Assembly (NCBI RefSeq): GCF_000485595.1
Contig: NW_014577160.1
Coordinates: 482,971 to 506,820 of the forward strand
Source: Priapulus caudatus
Lineage: Eukaryota; Priapulida; Priapulimorpha; Priapulimorphida; Priapulidae
Direction: 5' to 3'
DNA: 23,850 nucleotides
How positions within the stretch are numbered: the stretch's first letter is position 1; each line of letters begins with the position of its first letter. Below, in pieces: positions 1-22,238 of the stretch. The translations under genes and the position numbers were made by a program. The notes under the pieces were generated by a model. That model saw nothing but the letters and a program-made list of their open reading frames with translations, searched no databases and was not told where the DNA came from.

Positions 1-11449
<11,449 letters not shown>

Positions 11450-12143
11450 CTGCAACAAATTAATGAGTCAATTATAGAAACCATTTCAGATTAATTAAAG
11501 CTACACAACCGATGAATGATGAATCCCAGCGATATTAACGTAAAACTATTATAAATAAATGACATGAACAGATGTAATAAATTAATGCCCATAGATTTAT
11601 AGCTGTTTATCGTAAGACTGATTTGGCCATGGAAAAGACAACTGAGATTACAAGGTCAGGATGATTATGCATAACATATAGATATTTCATGGATTATTTT
11701 CCACCCTTGACATTTATGATACCAGCAATATTTTTTAAATTGTCTGCATCAATATTCTGTAATTCGCCTACATTGCAAGCAGCGAATCACGGTATACACA
11801 TTTGCTAACGGTTGTATGACAACAATAATTGTTTTGATAACGATCTAATAGCCTATAGGAAACTTTTTGCTAGTTTTCCGAGCTCTAACGTATGAACAGT
11901 AGAGAATGTCGTGAGATCCGGTAGTGCACGCACGCACGCACGCGCACGCACGCACTAAGTAGTACGCACGAATTAAAAGGCCACTGTCCCAGTCCGCTCC
12001 GGCACCACTTGCGATGGCTCTACCCACGCACGCGTACCCTACCCTGCGCCGCTCTATGCGCCTCACGTTCTGCTAGGCTCGCCGGCGGCCGTGAGCAGGG
12101 TAGAGCCATGGCCCGCGGCCGCAATGTGCGGGTTTACGTAGGT
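11450..12143. other. Upstream intron, AT-rich then CpG-rich
   Basis: 11450-11890 is AT-rich with nothing recognised. An ACGC microsatellite lies at about 11928-11955. ATGGCTCTACCC (12013-12024) and its complement GGGTAGAGCCAT (12098-12109) form a short inverted pair around a GC-rich stretch. No MYRF exon recognised. Confidence 0.5.
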
Positions 12144-12352
12144 CATCTGAAGTGGGTGTCACTTTCCCACGGGGGTTTGTCTATATTCAGGCCGGTACAG
12201 GAGATAATTTGCATATTTTATCACGTGGTTTGTGTTATAACCAATCAGTTGTAATCGCGTGTTCGTGACGTCACTTCCAGCTGTGAAGAAGATGGTGAAG
12301 GAGGAGGAAGGGGAGAAGGGAGAAGGTGGTGGAGAAGGAGGAGGGGAGAAGT

Positions 12353-13909
12353 CTGGCCACTGTATACATCCCGCCACCGCAGCAACGCTTTGTTTACTTT
12401 TGTTTTATGACGAGCAATAAAACTTCCTCATGAGCTCGTTGTTTAAACACGCCCACAAGATGGGACATGTAAACAACTGTACGTATAAGTGGGTTAAAAA
12501 GTGAAGGTACCATAGCGTGCCAAGTGATAACGTTGCAGCACGCAAGAACGGCCCGCGCATGCGTCATGCGGGCATCCATCATGGCGTCGTGTCCTACATG
12601 CATCCTGCTACTGCGCACGTCATCGCAAGGGATGACGTAATACCACCGCGCACCTCGCCTGCCGCGACGTTTTACAGTCAAACGTAGAATGTCATGCGTG
12701 TGACTGTCCCTCTCTCTCTCGCTCTCTCTCTCTCGCGCGCTCTCTCTCTCTCTCTCTCTCTCCTAAAAATAACCTCTATTTTAAACTCACTGTAAATGGA
12801 AGCTCTTTTGCGCCGTTCTCTATCTTCGTTATACATTCCTCAAGAGGGGAAGAAAATGTGATTGTTTTCGCTCACTGACCCGCAAAGATCGCCTGACAGA
12901 TAAATCCACCTATCCTATCCCACAAAGAATGCTTCAACTGCTCCCATCAGAATTGCAGAGTCATGAAGTCGAATGGACACCGCTATTTATATCATACATA
13001 TTAACAAGAGTGGATAATAGAGATCTCTATTATGCACTCTTGATATTAATAGACAATGCGGTTGGAGGCAGTGCGCGTGGCTCATAGGGTCTATGCCCCC
13101 CAGGGTACTGCCGGAACGTACCCTGGGTACGGTGACGGGTCCGGTATATCGGAACGTACCCTGGTCACTATTTGATATGGTTAGGGTTAGGATTAAGATT
13201 AGGGTTAGGGTTAGGATTAGGGTTAGGGTTAGGGTTAGGGTTAGTGAGTATGCGTAGGCGACTCCCTAGACTCGTTAGTGGAGTAGGCGAGGTACGGTCC
13301 GGCATATTAGATAGTACCAGGGTACGTTCCGGCAGTACCCCGGAGGACATAGAGTCATAGACCCTCTCAGCGTTTAGCGTGTGTCTCTTGAGCCGGCCAC
13401 TTTTGCGGAGAATTCTTATGTTCGCGGTGGTGTGGCAACGCGAGAGAAAAAATATAAAAAAGGAACTTTATGTTTTAGTGTTTTTAAACTTTATAGCCGG
13501 AATCGACAGAGGGTGACGTTTGTTTATTTGCGTTAGAAACACAACGGAAAAGTGGTTCGGTGACTTCGGGTTCATGTTTTTTAATACCTCATATAATAAA
13601 CTATTTGAGGGTAACTAACTACTACTACCAGGGCATTGCTCCAAAAGGTAAACACCACGAGTGACCGTTATAGACAAATGACCGTTCCATAGAGGCGGTT
13701 AACTGCATATTTTCCACTTCAGGGAAGCGCAGTGTCCTTTATAGACAGGTTTGGCTGTACTTCATCATTCAAGTAACGGACTTCATCGCACCCGTGGGTG
13801 TGACCCTTCAACAGACTCCGCCATCGTTGCCCGCAGCACAGCAAAGCTCATTTGCCAACATCCGATTTGATCTAAACCTTTGCCGATAAAATCAGAGACA
13901 TCCAATATA
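12353..13909. repeat. 1.56-kb segment, copy 1 of a duplicated pair
   Basis: This interior sequence recurs at 20274-21877 in the same orientation. It starts CTGGCCACTGTATACATCCC and ends near GACATCCAATATA. It contains a CT microsatellite (about 12709-12763), a palindrome (13001-13049), a TTAGGG-cored foldback (13086-13365) and a GTTATAGACA-type repeat. I see no coding potential and no inverted ends of its own. Confidence 0.9.
13086..13365. mobile_element. Foldback element with TTAGGG core, copy 1
   Basis: The left arm AGGGTCTATG...CAGGGTACTGCCGGAACGTACCCTGG pairs with CCAGGGTACGTTCCGGCAGTACC...CATAGACCCT on the right. A TTAGGG tract (about 13179-13243) lies between. No convincing target duplication was found. 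A second copy is at 21037-21324. Confidence 0.8.
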
Positions 13910-14344
13910 TCACCAGCTTCTCCCCCTCCTCCACCACCTTCTCCCTTCTCCCCCTCCTCCTTCTCCACCAGCTTCTCCCCTCCTTCTCCACCGCGATTAC
14001 ATCTGATTGGTTATAACACAAACCACGTGACAAAATATGCAAATTATATGTCCTGTACCGGCCTGAATATAGACAAACCCTTCCCACGGGCGTAGATTGA
14101 AGGCACGTGATCACGTCTTATGACGTCACTGCAATCATTTCCCTATATTATTATATTATTATACTCTTATTTCCCTAACCCTAACCTTAACCCTAATCCT
14201 AACCCTAACCCTAATGCTAAAATATTACAAATTTACAAAAAAAAACAAATTTTAAATTTTAAAATAAACAAAATTAGCCAAAAATAATAAATTAGCCAAT
14301 CAGAGCCGAGCACCCTCAATCTACGCCCGTGGGAAAGTTATTCC

Positions 14345-15450
14345 CATCTGAAGTTCTATCACAGCAAAACCGAGCAAACGACGGTCGCGCTACATCCTGA
14401 GCGCTGCTCAACCAGGCGCGCTAACCGATACGCGGCACCGCTAGGCGTTCAAACCGATAGACGGTTCCGTGTGCTGACACTTTCCCGGCTCTCCGGCGAA
14501 CGGGAAGCGAACACAGAACCCCGTTGTTATCGCGGAACAACAGGATGCAACCAGCACTCACTCACTCCCCCATTCACCGGGATCGAGCGTTCTCCATTCG
14601 TTCACAAAACCTCCCGGTTTCGCAACATTCGCACCGCCATTCTCCCAATCACATCCGCACGATCCGTAACCACGGCGACAGTAAATGCACTCGATATATC
14701 CTGTCGGCTTGTAGTCTTGTCCCTGTGTTAACTCGATCCCGCTGAGGGGCGGACCGGGGAAGGCACAGCCCTCACACACGACACCGGTGACGGCACCACG
14801 TCAGCACGAAACAACACACTCCAAAATGGTCACCATTCATGTAGCTCCAGGTTGATGCTAATAGTAATACCAATGCTAATACACACCGGTGCGGTTAGGG
14901 GTAGGTTACCAAAGTTGAGGTTATCATACTGCTGATTACAAATGAAACATGTATATTCCAGCTGTCGCGCATATTGTCCTACAACGGCACATCTTTGTTG
15001 TTTCACTTTATCTGCACTAGGTAAATACCGCTTATTTTTCAATCAAATCCACCGATATCAGATCACCTCCTTCGTTATTCCACGCCCACGAGATTACCTG
15101 TGAAACTCTTCAATCCGTAAAAGTAGTTGATCTGCTATTCCTAGCATCATGCTTGCCTGTAGTTATAGTGCTACTGCTAGCCACGCGAGTGTGTGAATGC
15201 TCCTGCGTGCGAGCGCATGGGTTTGCGTGTGTGTGAGTGTGTGTGTGTGTGTGTGTGTTACACGCACAATACCGGTATTCTACTGGGCCCGAGTGGGGAC
15301 AGTCTAGATTTACTCCCGCGTTAAGGAAATGACACGTATGGGGCTTGCGCCCATCGCCCCAGGGTATACAATGGCGGATGTTACCTACTGACGCACGCAC
15401 GCGCGCACGTGCACGCGCGAGCAGACTATAGCGAGAGCTAACGAGTAGCC

Positions 15451-15505
<55 letters not shown>

Positions 15506-15868
15506 TTGGCTTGGCTACTCGGGTTACATTTATCAACTTGTCGCCACGAACCCCGCGGGCGCGACGCTACGGCAGGGAACGCCTTCCGAAATATTGCCGG
15601 AACATAGTGCGTGTATACATTTGTTTAGAAAACATCGCGCTGTAGCCGTGGAGAGTTTAGCTTGTTAATGACGTTAGACTGACCCATCAAACAGTCGTCA
15701 CGCTTGCTCTGCCGCAGAGCGGCGCCACCGACGATTGGACCATGCAAACACGCCATCGGCTGGAAAAGTTCAAGGACCAATCACGATAGACATTTTAACT
15801 CCGGCTGATGACGTTTCTGCTATGCAAGCAGGGTGTCTGGTGGCGCCCTCTTGTTATTCTAAATTGCT
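14345..15868. other. Intergenic or intronic stretch with TG and CT microsatellites
   Basis: Unidentified sequence with a TG run (about 15225-15258) and a CT run (about 15456-15500). There are CpG-rich patches near 14390-14560 and 15540-15740, the second with GATTGG (inverted CCAAT) near 15734. Short open frames on both strands show no recognised family and no splice-consistent exon. Confidence 0.4.
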
Positions 15869-15878
15869 CGTTTACGTG

Positions 15879-16071
15879 CAAAAGGTTGAAAGCTTGTTTC
15901 GTCGCTCAATGACGTCACAGTGTGGACTGTACAATTTTTTATAGGGTTAGGGTTATGGTAATAGGGTTAGGGTTAGGGTCACAATGCACCTTAAAACAGG
16001 AGTTTGAGTCCGTACGGACGTGACGACACTGTGACGTCATTGAGCGACGAAACAAGCTTTCAACCTCTTGC
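15879..16071. mobile_element. 193-bp MITE with TTAGGG core and 10-bp target duplication
   Basis: The ends CAAAAGGTTGAAAGCTTG... and the complement of GCAAGAGGTTGAAAGCTTG give arms of about 48 bp, including TCGCTCAATGACGTCACAGTGT. TTAGGG words fill about 15944-15980. The exact direct repeat CGTTTACGTG flanks it at 15869-15878 and 16072-16081. Confidence 0.9.
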
Positions 16072-16130
16072 CGTTTACGTGGCAACCACAAAACATACCT
16101 TGACCGATTAAGAACACGACGCGGAGCCAC

Positions 16131-16380
16131 AGGCACTTGGAACGTCTCAATAAAAAAAAGGTAAATAAACACGAGGGGTAACCTCTGTTATTCATGTTGT
16201 TTGTGCACAGGGCGTGCGTGCGGTGTACTTGTGTGTTGCAGATGAGCATTTGGCCGGCATTTACGGGTAATTATCGGCAATAATAGGCGAAATAGAGTAG
16301 AGAAACATTAAGACTTTAGTAATAAATACATTTCATGTTTATTTACCATTATTTTTTTTATTGAGACGTTCCAAGTGCCT
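16131..16380. mobile_element. Foldback element of 250 bp without TTAGGG core
   Basis: The left arm AGGCACTTGGAACGTCTCAA and following A-run (16131-16171) pairs with the right arm ending TTGAGACGTTCCAAGTGCCT (16336-16380). Arms are about 41-45 bp with a 3-base gap. No direct flanking repeat found. It lies only 49 bases from the right duplication of the 15879-16071 MITE. Confidence 0.8.
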
Positions 16381-18074
16381 ATGGGCAGAGACATCCGAAC
16401 TTTGCTAAATGGTTTGGCGACATCACATGTCAATGCTGATGATGTGGCCAGCACAGGTTAGTTGCGAACAAAAACGCTTGCCTTGATGGCAAAATGAGCG
16501 CCCACATAGGCATCTCACGCTGTTCCAAAACTCGCCCTATTCAGCCTGACAAGAATTACTCATTCCAGTAACACTAATTTAATCCTAATAAAAGATCCTA
16601 TGAAATAAAGTAAAAAATAAATAACATCGCAAAACAGCGGCCAATTTCACGATGTCAAACTTGACTCGGCAAATCTGTTCTCCACCTGCAATCTGCTCGA
16701 TGGGCTGAAATTCTAAAGTCGAAAGGAGGTTCGAAAGGGGGTTCGAAAGGGGGTTTCGAAAATTCGAAAGGGGGTTCAGTGGCACACTACCGCCCTCTAG
16801 TCATTGTGAACCACTCTCCCACCAGTAATGCCCTTCAGCACAACAGCCAAACAAGATCAGTTATGGCTCACAGACTAATTCCAGGAAGTTATGTTCTAAA
16901 CATGAGAATTCGCGTGTTTATTATTCTACCGCCAATCGAAAGCTGCTACTATAGCAGGACGCGCGGGTTGTTTTCCGGTGACACAGATCGCTTTGAAGAG
17001 CACCGATAAAAATAACCTAAATATCTATTTATGACTTGCAATGCGAGTTCACAGGTGCTAGGAGGATAGTGTAAATGTCACGAAGACATTTAACATATAA
17101 CATCAAGTGTCCGGTCACATCTCTGTGTGACACTATACCGCCCCCTCTTCCTTTATAAAAGGAAATACGAAACGAACTGTAAACGTGTACGCATACCACC
17201 AAGTTAGGATCATGTCATATAACCGCGGGGAATATATACGCATACGACATATAAAACTGTAGCTTTTCAATGTCAGAGCAATTGCATAATTGTTTATTTG
17301 CAAGGCGATTACTACAAGATGTGCTCACACGTGCGGAATACAATTATAGTTAGCTATGAGCAACTAGGCCGAACACCTACTAATGAGGCAGCAATTTTGA
17401 TGTTGGTCGCATCGCTTTTGCTGTTTTGAAATTAGCACGCACGCACACGTACCACAGACGCACGCACACGCACGCAGGCACTCAGTCATGTACACGCGCA
17501 CGTAATCACGCGCACACGCACACGCACGCACGCACACGCACGCGCTGCGCGCGCACACAACACACACACGCACGGCGCACGCACACACACACAACACACA
17601 CACGCGCGCACACACACTATAACAGGCTTTGTGCTACGAGAACTCGACCTCGTACCCTGAGCCAGCAGAGCCGTTTCTCTGCACCGTACCCGTAGTATAG
17701 CGTGCGCGCAGACACGAGGTGTACACGCCTGGAATCTCGAAATTCGAGGCGGACATCCCAGCTTCATCCGCGGACCGGAGGCCTGAGTGTACGCTAGCCT
17801 AGACTGGTACCCCGTCTCTTCACCTCGTCCCCACACCATTTAACTGTGACGCAGGAAAGAGACACGGCGGCCGTCCACTGCTCGGCTGGGAGATTAGCAT
17901 CGCACGGCTAGGTACGGTTTCCCTAACGACGATGTCGTGTGTTTATCAACCAACCTGTTGCGCATAATATTATGCTTAGCGCCAGCACGCGAAATACGCT
18001 TTTTTGCCGAAAGACGGCGCCCTTGTACCCTGACCGATCAGCCACGTTACCGATTCACCGTCGACTTTTCCGGG
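16381..18074. other. Unassigned stretch with a CA/CACG microsatellite (about 17436-17622)
   Basis: Apart from the TTCGAA repeat and the CACACG/CACG-rich run, nothing is recognised. The open frames over the CA-rich run (Thr/His/Ala/Arg or Cys/Val/Ala) are repeat artefacts. Confidence 0.5.
16722..16776. repeat. Short GGTTCGAAAGGGG tandem repeat
   Basis: Four imperfect 13-15-bp units with core GGTTCGAAAGGGG. The palindromic TTCGAA occurs in each. Confidence 0.8.
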
Positions 18075-18356
18075 CGGAGGAAGGGGGGGGGGGAATCTGT
18101 GTATATGTTTCGGGGGTGGAGGGAGGGAGGGGGGATTCTGTGTATATGTTTCGGGGGCGGAGGAAGGGGGGTATTCTGTGTATATGTTTCGGGGGCGGAG
18201 GGGCGGGAGCGGGGGAATTTTGTGTATATGTTTCGGGGGCGGAAGGAGGGAGGGGGGCATTCTTGTGTATATGTTTCGGGGGCGGAGGGAGGGAGGGGGG
18301 ATTCTGTGTATATGTTTCGGGGGCGGAGGAGCGGAGTGGGATTCTGTGTATATGTT
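18075..18356. repeat. ~38-bp minisatellite (left part), split by a mobile element
   Basis: Units of the form GTGTATATGTTTCGGGGGCGGAGG followed by a G run and ATTCT repeat about seven times. The same array resumes at 19094-19205 after the inserted element. Frames read Cys/Tyr/Phe/Gly and are not genes. Confidence 0.93.
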
Positions 18357-19093
18357 GGTTTGTGTATATTCAGGCCGGTCAGGAGATAATTTGCATATTT
18401 ATCACGTGTTTGTGTTATAAACCAATCAGATGTAATCGCGTGTTCGTGGACGTCACTTCCAGCTTTGAAGAAGATGACCAGTGAAGGAGGAGGAAGGGTG
18501 AGAAGGGAGAAGGTGGTGGAGAAGGAGGAGGAAGAAAGCTGCGTGGAGAAAGAGGACAGGGGAAGAGGAGAAGGTGGTGTGAGAAAGAGGAGGGCGGAAG
18601 GCTGGTGGAGAGGAGGAGGGAGAAGGGAGAAGGTGGTGGAGGAGGGGAGAAGCTAGGTGGAGAGGAGGGGAGAAGCTGGTGGAGAAGGAGGAAGGGGAGA
18701 AGGGAAAAGGGTGGTTAGAGAAGGAGAGGGGAGAAGCTGGTGGAGAAGGAGGAGGGGGAGAAGCTGGTGGAGAATGAAGAAGGAAGAAGGGAGAAGCTGG
18801 TGGAGAAGGAGGAGGTGTGGAGAGGTGGTGGAGAAGGGAGAAGGTTGGTGCCAGGGAGAAGGGCACCTCACCTGCCCCACTTCTCCACCACCTCCTCCAC
18901 CAGCTTCTCCCCTCCTCCTTCTCCACCAGCTTCTCCCCCTCCTCCACCACCTTCTCCCTTCTCCCCCTCCTCCTTCTCCAACAGCTTTCTCCCCTCCTTT
19001 TCCACCGCGATTACATCTGATTGGTTATAACACAAACCACGTGACAAAATATGCCAAATTATCTCCTGTACCGGCCTGAATATAGACAAACCC
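18357..19093. mobile_element. 737-bp foldback copy of the GGGTTTGTCTATATTCAGG element family
   Basis: The left end GGTTTGTGTATATTCAGGCC and right end GGCCTGAATATAGACAAACC are inverted. The arms include octamer, CACGTG and CCAAT words and long GGAGAAGG-type purine (left) and pyrimidine (right) tracts, with the turn near 18865. The exact direct repeat GTATATGTT flanks it at 18348-18356 and 19094-19102. It lacks the 1.56-kb interior of 12173-14080, so it is a nearly pure inverted repeat. Confidence 0.9.
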
Positions 19094-19205
19094 GTATATG
19101 TTTCGGGAGCGGAGGAAGGGGGGGATTCTGTGTATATGTTTCGGGAGCGGAGGAAGGGGGAGGGGGATTCTGTGTATATGTTTCGGGGGCGGAGGGATGG
19201 AGGGG
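19094..19205. repeat. ~38-bp minisatellite (right part)
   Basis: About three units of GTATATGTTTCGGGAGCGGAGG plus G run and ATTCTGT, continuing the array at 18075-18356. Confidence 0.92.
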
Positions 19206-19614
19206 TACTCCGCCCCAAACTGAATCGCGTACATTGGACTCCGTGTGCTAGCACAGCACGTTCTACTGGTCAGCCATGTGCACATGTCTCATGCGCACCT
19301 TCACCCCGTGGCAGAACAAGTGTAAGCTCACTGTGTTGGCGCAAACAGTACATTTATTTACTGAAAAAATAAGTCCGAGCAAAGACCCTCCGATCTGAGT
19401 ACACAACAGATTACTAAAATGTACAGTGGCCCTTGGTGGGACATATCAAGATTGTTCTTATCAGCTCTTAATCTTCAGTTGGTTAGTAATGATAAAATGA
19501 TAAGTCTGACATCCTAGTTTAGCGAGGAGAAGTAGATTAGATCAGGTCTGTACGTAACCGCGTACATGTAGAGGTTGTTCCACCAGACAGTGACGCTCAC
19601 TATACTATCACCAG
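19206..19614. other. Unassigned stretch
   Basis: No gene, repeat or RNA recognised on either strand. Confidence 0.4.
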
Positions 19615-19623
19615 CAGACTAGG

Positions 19624-19893
19624 GCACGAAGGGTCGTTGTCGTAACAGGTACTACAGATATGTACCCGAGTAGTTTTAGGTTGTTTAGTATAATATGTTT
19701 ATATTTTTATATGAGGTATTGGTTTAGGGTTAGGCGTTAGGGTTAGAGTTAGCGGATTAGGGTTAGGGTTAGGGTTAGGGTTAGTGTTAGGCGTTAGGCT
19801 ACACTTCTGTAGTACAAGTCTGGTACACTTTGTGTATCATATATTACCTCGGGTACATATCTGTAGTACCTGTTACGACAACGACCCTTGAGC
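19624..19893. mobile_element. 270-bp MITE with TTAGGG core, copy 1, 9-bp target duplication
   Basis: The ends GCACGAAGGGTCGTTGTCGT and the complement of GCTCAAGGGTCGTTGTCGT lead into arms that match through AACAGGTACTACAGATATGTACC. TTAGGG/TTAGGCG words lie at about 19724-19797. The exact repeat CAGACTAGG flanks it at 19615-19623 and 19894-19902. A second copy is at 21912-22142. Confidence 0.9.
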
Positions 19894-19902
19894 CAGACTA
19901 GG

Positions 19903-20085
19903 TCACATATATGCCATCCAAAACATTGTTATGTTAAAGCCCCCCCCCCATTGTCCCTTAAAAATATTCTAAACATTTTTAACCGAACGTGGCCGTCAGT
20001 CGATTTAAAGGGACGATCGTTTATATAAGGGTAGCCTTCCACGTGCGCGTGTCTGTGTGTGTTTGTGTGTGTGTGTTGTGTGTGT

Positions 20086-20148
<63 letters not shown>

Positions 20149-20273
20149 AGGGGGGGGGGGTTCGCCATTCGGCAGCCATTTGTGTCGAATTTCATATCAG
20201 GCATTAAACAGCCTCATTAACATAAAACCATGAACGTTTAGAGACGCGAACAGACACCAGTAGCTGGCGGGGG
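19903..20273. repeat. Unassigned stretch with a GT microsatellite (about 20049-20147)
   Basis: A GT run of nearly 100 bases followed by a G run. Otherwise nothing recognised. The Val/Cys or His/Thr open frames are artefacts. Confidence 0.85.
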
Positions 20274-20665
20274 CTGGCCACTGTATACATCCCGCCACCG
20301 CAGCAACGCTTTGTTTACTTTTGTTTTATGACGAGCAATAAAACTTCCTCATGAGCTCGTTGTTTAAACACGCCCACAAGATGGCGACATGCAAACAACT
20401 GTACGTATAAGTGGGTTAAAAAGTGAAGGTACCATAAGCGTGCCAAGTGATAACGCTTGCAGCACGCGAACGCAAGACAGGCCCGCGCCATGCGTCATGC
20501 GGGCATCCATCATGCCGTCGTGTCCTACATGGCATCCTGCTACTGCGCACGTCATCGCAAGGGATGACGTAATACCACGCGCACCTCGCCTGCCGCGACG
20601 TTTTACAGTCAAACGTAGAATGTCATGCGTGTGACGTCCCTCTCTCTCTCGCTCTCTCTCTCTCG

Positions 20666-20719
<54 letters not shown>

Positions 20720-21877
20720 AAAAATAACTCTATTTAAAACTCACTGTAAATGGAAGCTCTTTTGCGCCGTTCTCTATCTTCGTTATACATTCTCAAGAGG
20801 GGAAGAAAATGTGATTGTTTTCGCTCACTGACCCGCAAGATCGCCTGACAGATAAATCCAACCTATCCTATCCCACCAAAGAAGCTTCAACTGCTCCCAT
20901 CAGAATTGCAGAGTCATGAAGTCGAATGGACAGCGCTATTTATATCATACATATTAACAAGAGTGGATAATAGAGATCTCTATTATGCACTCTTGATATT
21001 AATAGACATGCGGTTGGAGGCAGTGCCGTGGCTCATAGGGTCTATGCCCCCAGCGTAACTGCCGGAACGTACCGCTGGGTACGGTGACGGGTCCGGTATA
21101 TCGAACGTACCCTGCGTCACTATTTTGATATGGGTTAGGGTTAGGATTAAGATTAGGGTTAGGGTTAGGATTAGGGTTAGGCGTTAGGGTTAGGCGTTAG
21201 TGAGTATGCGTAGGCGACTCCCTAGACTCGTTAGCTGGAGTAGGCGAGGTTCGGTCCGGCATATTAGATAGTACCAGGGTACGCTTCCGGCAGCTACCCG
21301 GGAGGACATAGAGTCATAGACCCTCTCAAGCGTTTAGCGTGTGTCTCTGAGCGGCCACTCTTGCGGAGAATTCTTATGTTCGCGGTGGTGTGCGCAACGT
21401 CGAGAGAAAAAATATATAAAAAAGAACTTTATGTTTTAGTGTTTTTAAACTTTATAGCGCGAATCGACAGAGGTGACGTTTGTTTATTTTGCGTTAGAAA
21501 CACAACGGAAAAGTGGTTCGGTGACTTCGGGTTTCATGTTTTTTAATACCTCATATATATAAACTATTTGAGGGTAACTAACTACTACTACCAGGGCATT
21601 GCTCCAAAAGGTAAACACACGAGTGACCGTTATAGACAAATGACCGTCTCATAGAGGCGGTTAACGTGCATATTTTCCACTTCAGGGAAGCGCAGTGTCC
21701 TTTATAGACAGGTTTGGCTGTACTTCATCATTTCAAGTAACGCGACTTCATCGCACCCGTGGGTGTGACCCTTCAACAGACTCCGCCATCGTTGCCCCGC
21801 CAGCCACAGCAAAGCTCATTTGCCAACATCCGATTTGATGTAAACCTTTGCCGATAAAATCACAGACATCCAATATA
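20274..21877. repeat. 1.6-kb segment, copy 2 of a duplicated pair
   Basis: Near-identical in sequence and order to 12353-13909, with a longer CT run (about 20640-20716) and many single-base insertions or deletions. Here it lacks the GGGTTTGTC inverted arms that surround copy 1. No reading frame is conserved between the copies, which argues against coding function. Confidence 0.9.
21037..21324. mobile_element. Foldback element with TTAGGG core, copy 2
   Basis: Second copy of 13086-13365 inside the duplicated segment. It has the same arms (AGGGTCTATG ... CATAGACCCT) and a TTAGGG tract at about 21135-21200, in which some words read GGCGTTAG. Confidence 0.8.
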
Positions 21878-21911
21878 ATACCAAAAGCTAATAATAAGAG
21901 GTATTATTAAC

Positions 21912-22142
21912 GCAGATGGGGTCGTTGTCGTATCAGGTACTACAGATATGCCACCCGAGGTAGTTTTTAGGTTGTTTAGTATTATATATTTATATTTTTA
22001 TATAAGGTATGTTTAGGGTTAGGGTTAGAGTTAGGGTACACTTCTGTAGTACAAGTCTGGTACACTTTGTGTATACATATATGTACCTCGGGGTCCTCGG
22101 GTACATATCAGTAGTACCTGATACGACAACGACCCCTTCAGC
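21912..22142. mobile_element. 231-bp MITE with TTAGGG core, copy 2, 9-bp target duplication
   Basis: Same family as 19624-19893. The ends are GCAGATGGGGTCGTTGTCGT and the complement of GCTGAAGGGGTCGTTGTCGT; the internal TTAGGG tract is at about 22013-22037. The exact repeat ATTATTAAC flanks it at 21903-21911 and 22143-22151. The two copies have different duplications, which shows independent insertion. Confidence 0.92.
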
Positions 22143-22238
22143 ATTATTAACTCTTGATAATACACATATGAAGCTATGTTTGGACGCATTGTGGCAGTAT
22201 ATTAACGGTGAGCATTACTGTGATGGGTGTGTTTGTGT

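Larger units (their letters stand above)
12173..14080. mobile_element. 1.9-kb long-inverted-repeat element with 9-bp target duplication
   Basis: The ends GGGTTTGTCTATATTCAGGC and its complement start arms of about 170-180 bp (12173-12352 and 13910-14080). These include purine/pyrimidine runs of GGAGAAGG type. An exact 9-bp repeat, TTCCCACGG, flanks it at 12164-12172 and 14081-14089. Long arms and 9-bp duplications suggest a Mutator-like (MULE) non-autonomous element. No transposase reading frame is seen. The interior is the 1.56-kb segment described separately. Confidence 0.88.
12154..14344. mobile_element. MITE with CCCTAA core, split by a later insertion
   Basis: The ends are GGGTGTCACTTTCCCACGGG on the left and the complement of GGGAATAACTTTCCCACGGG on the right; the match runs on to GCGTAGATTGA. 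A direct 10-bp repeat, CATCTGAAGT, flanks it at 12144-12153 and 14345-14354. Without the inserted element 12173-14080 and one copy of its 9-bp duplication, the MITE is about 274 bp. It has a CCCTAACCCTAA tract (about 14173-14213) and AT-rich sequence in its middle. Confidence 0.85.

Noticed and set aside
13172-13250. TTAGGG tract taken as a chromosome end
   Set aside because: The tracts are short, scattered and enclosed by inverted repeats, with unique sequence on both sides.
14341-14460. Possible tRNA or tRNA-derived SINE
   Set aside because: I could not fold a cloverleaf or find both A- and B-box motifs with proper spacing.
17426-17839. Thr/His/Ala/Arg or Cys/Val-rich open frames
   Set aside because: They are products of the CA/CACG microsatellite.
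18075-19205. CRISPR-like array of regularly spaced repeats
   Set aside because: The units are head-to-tail with no unique spacers, and the window is eukaryotic.
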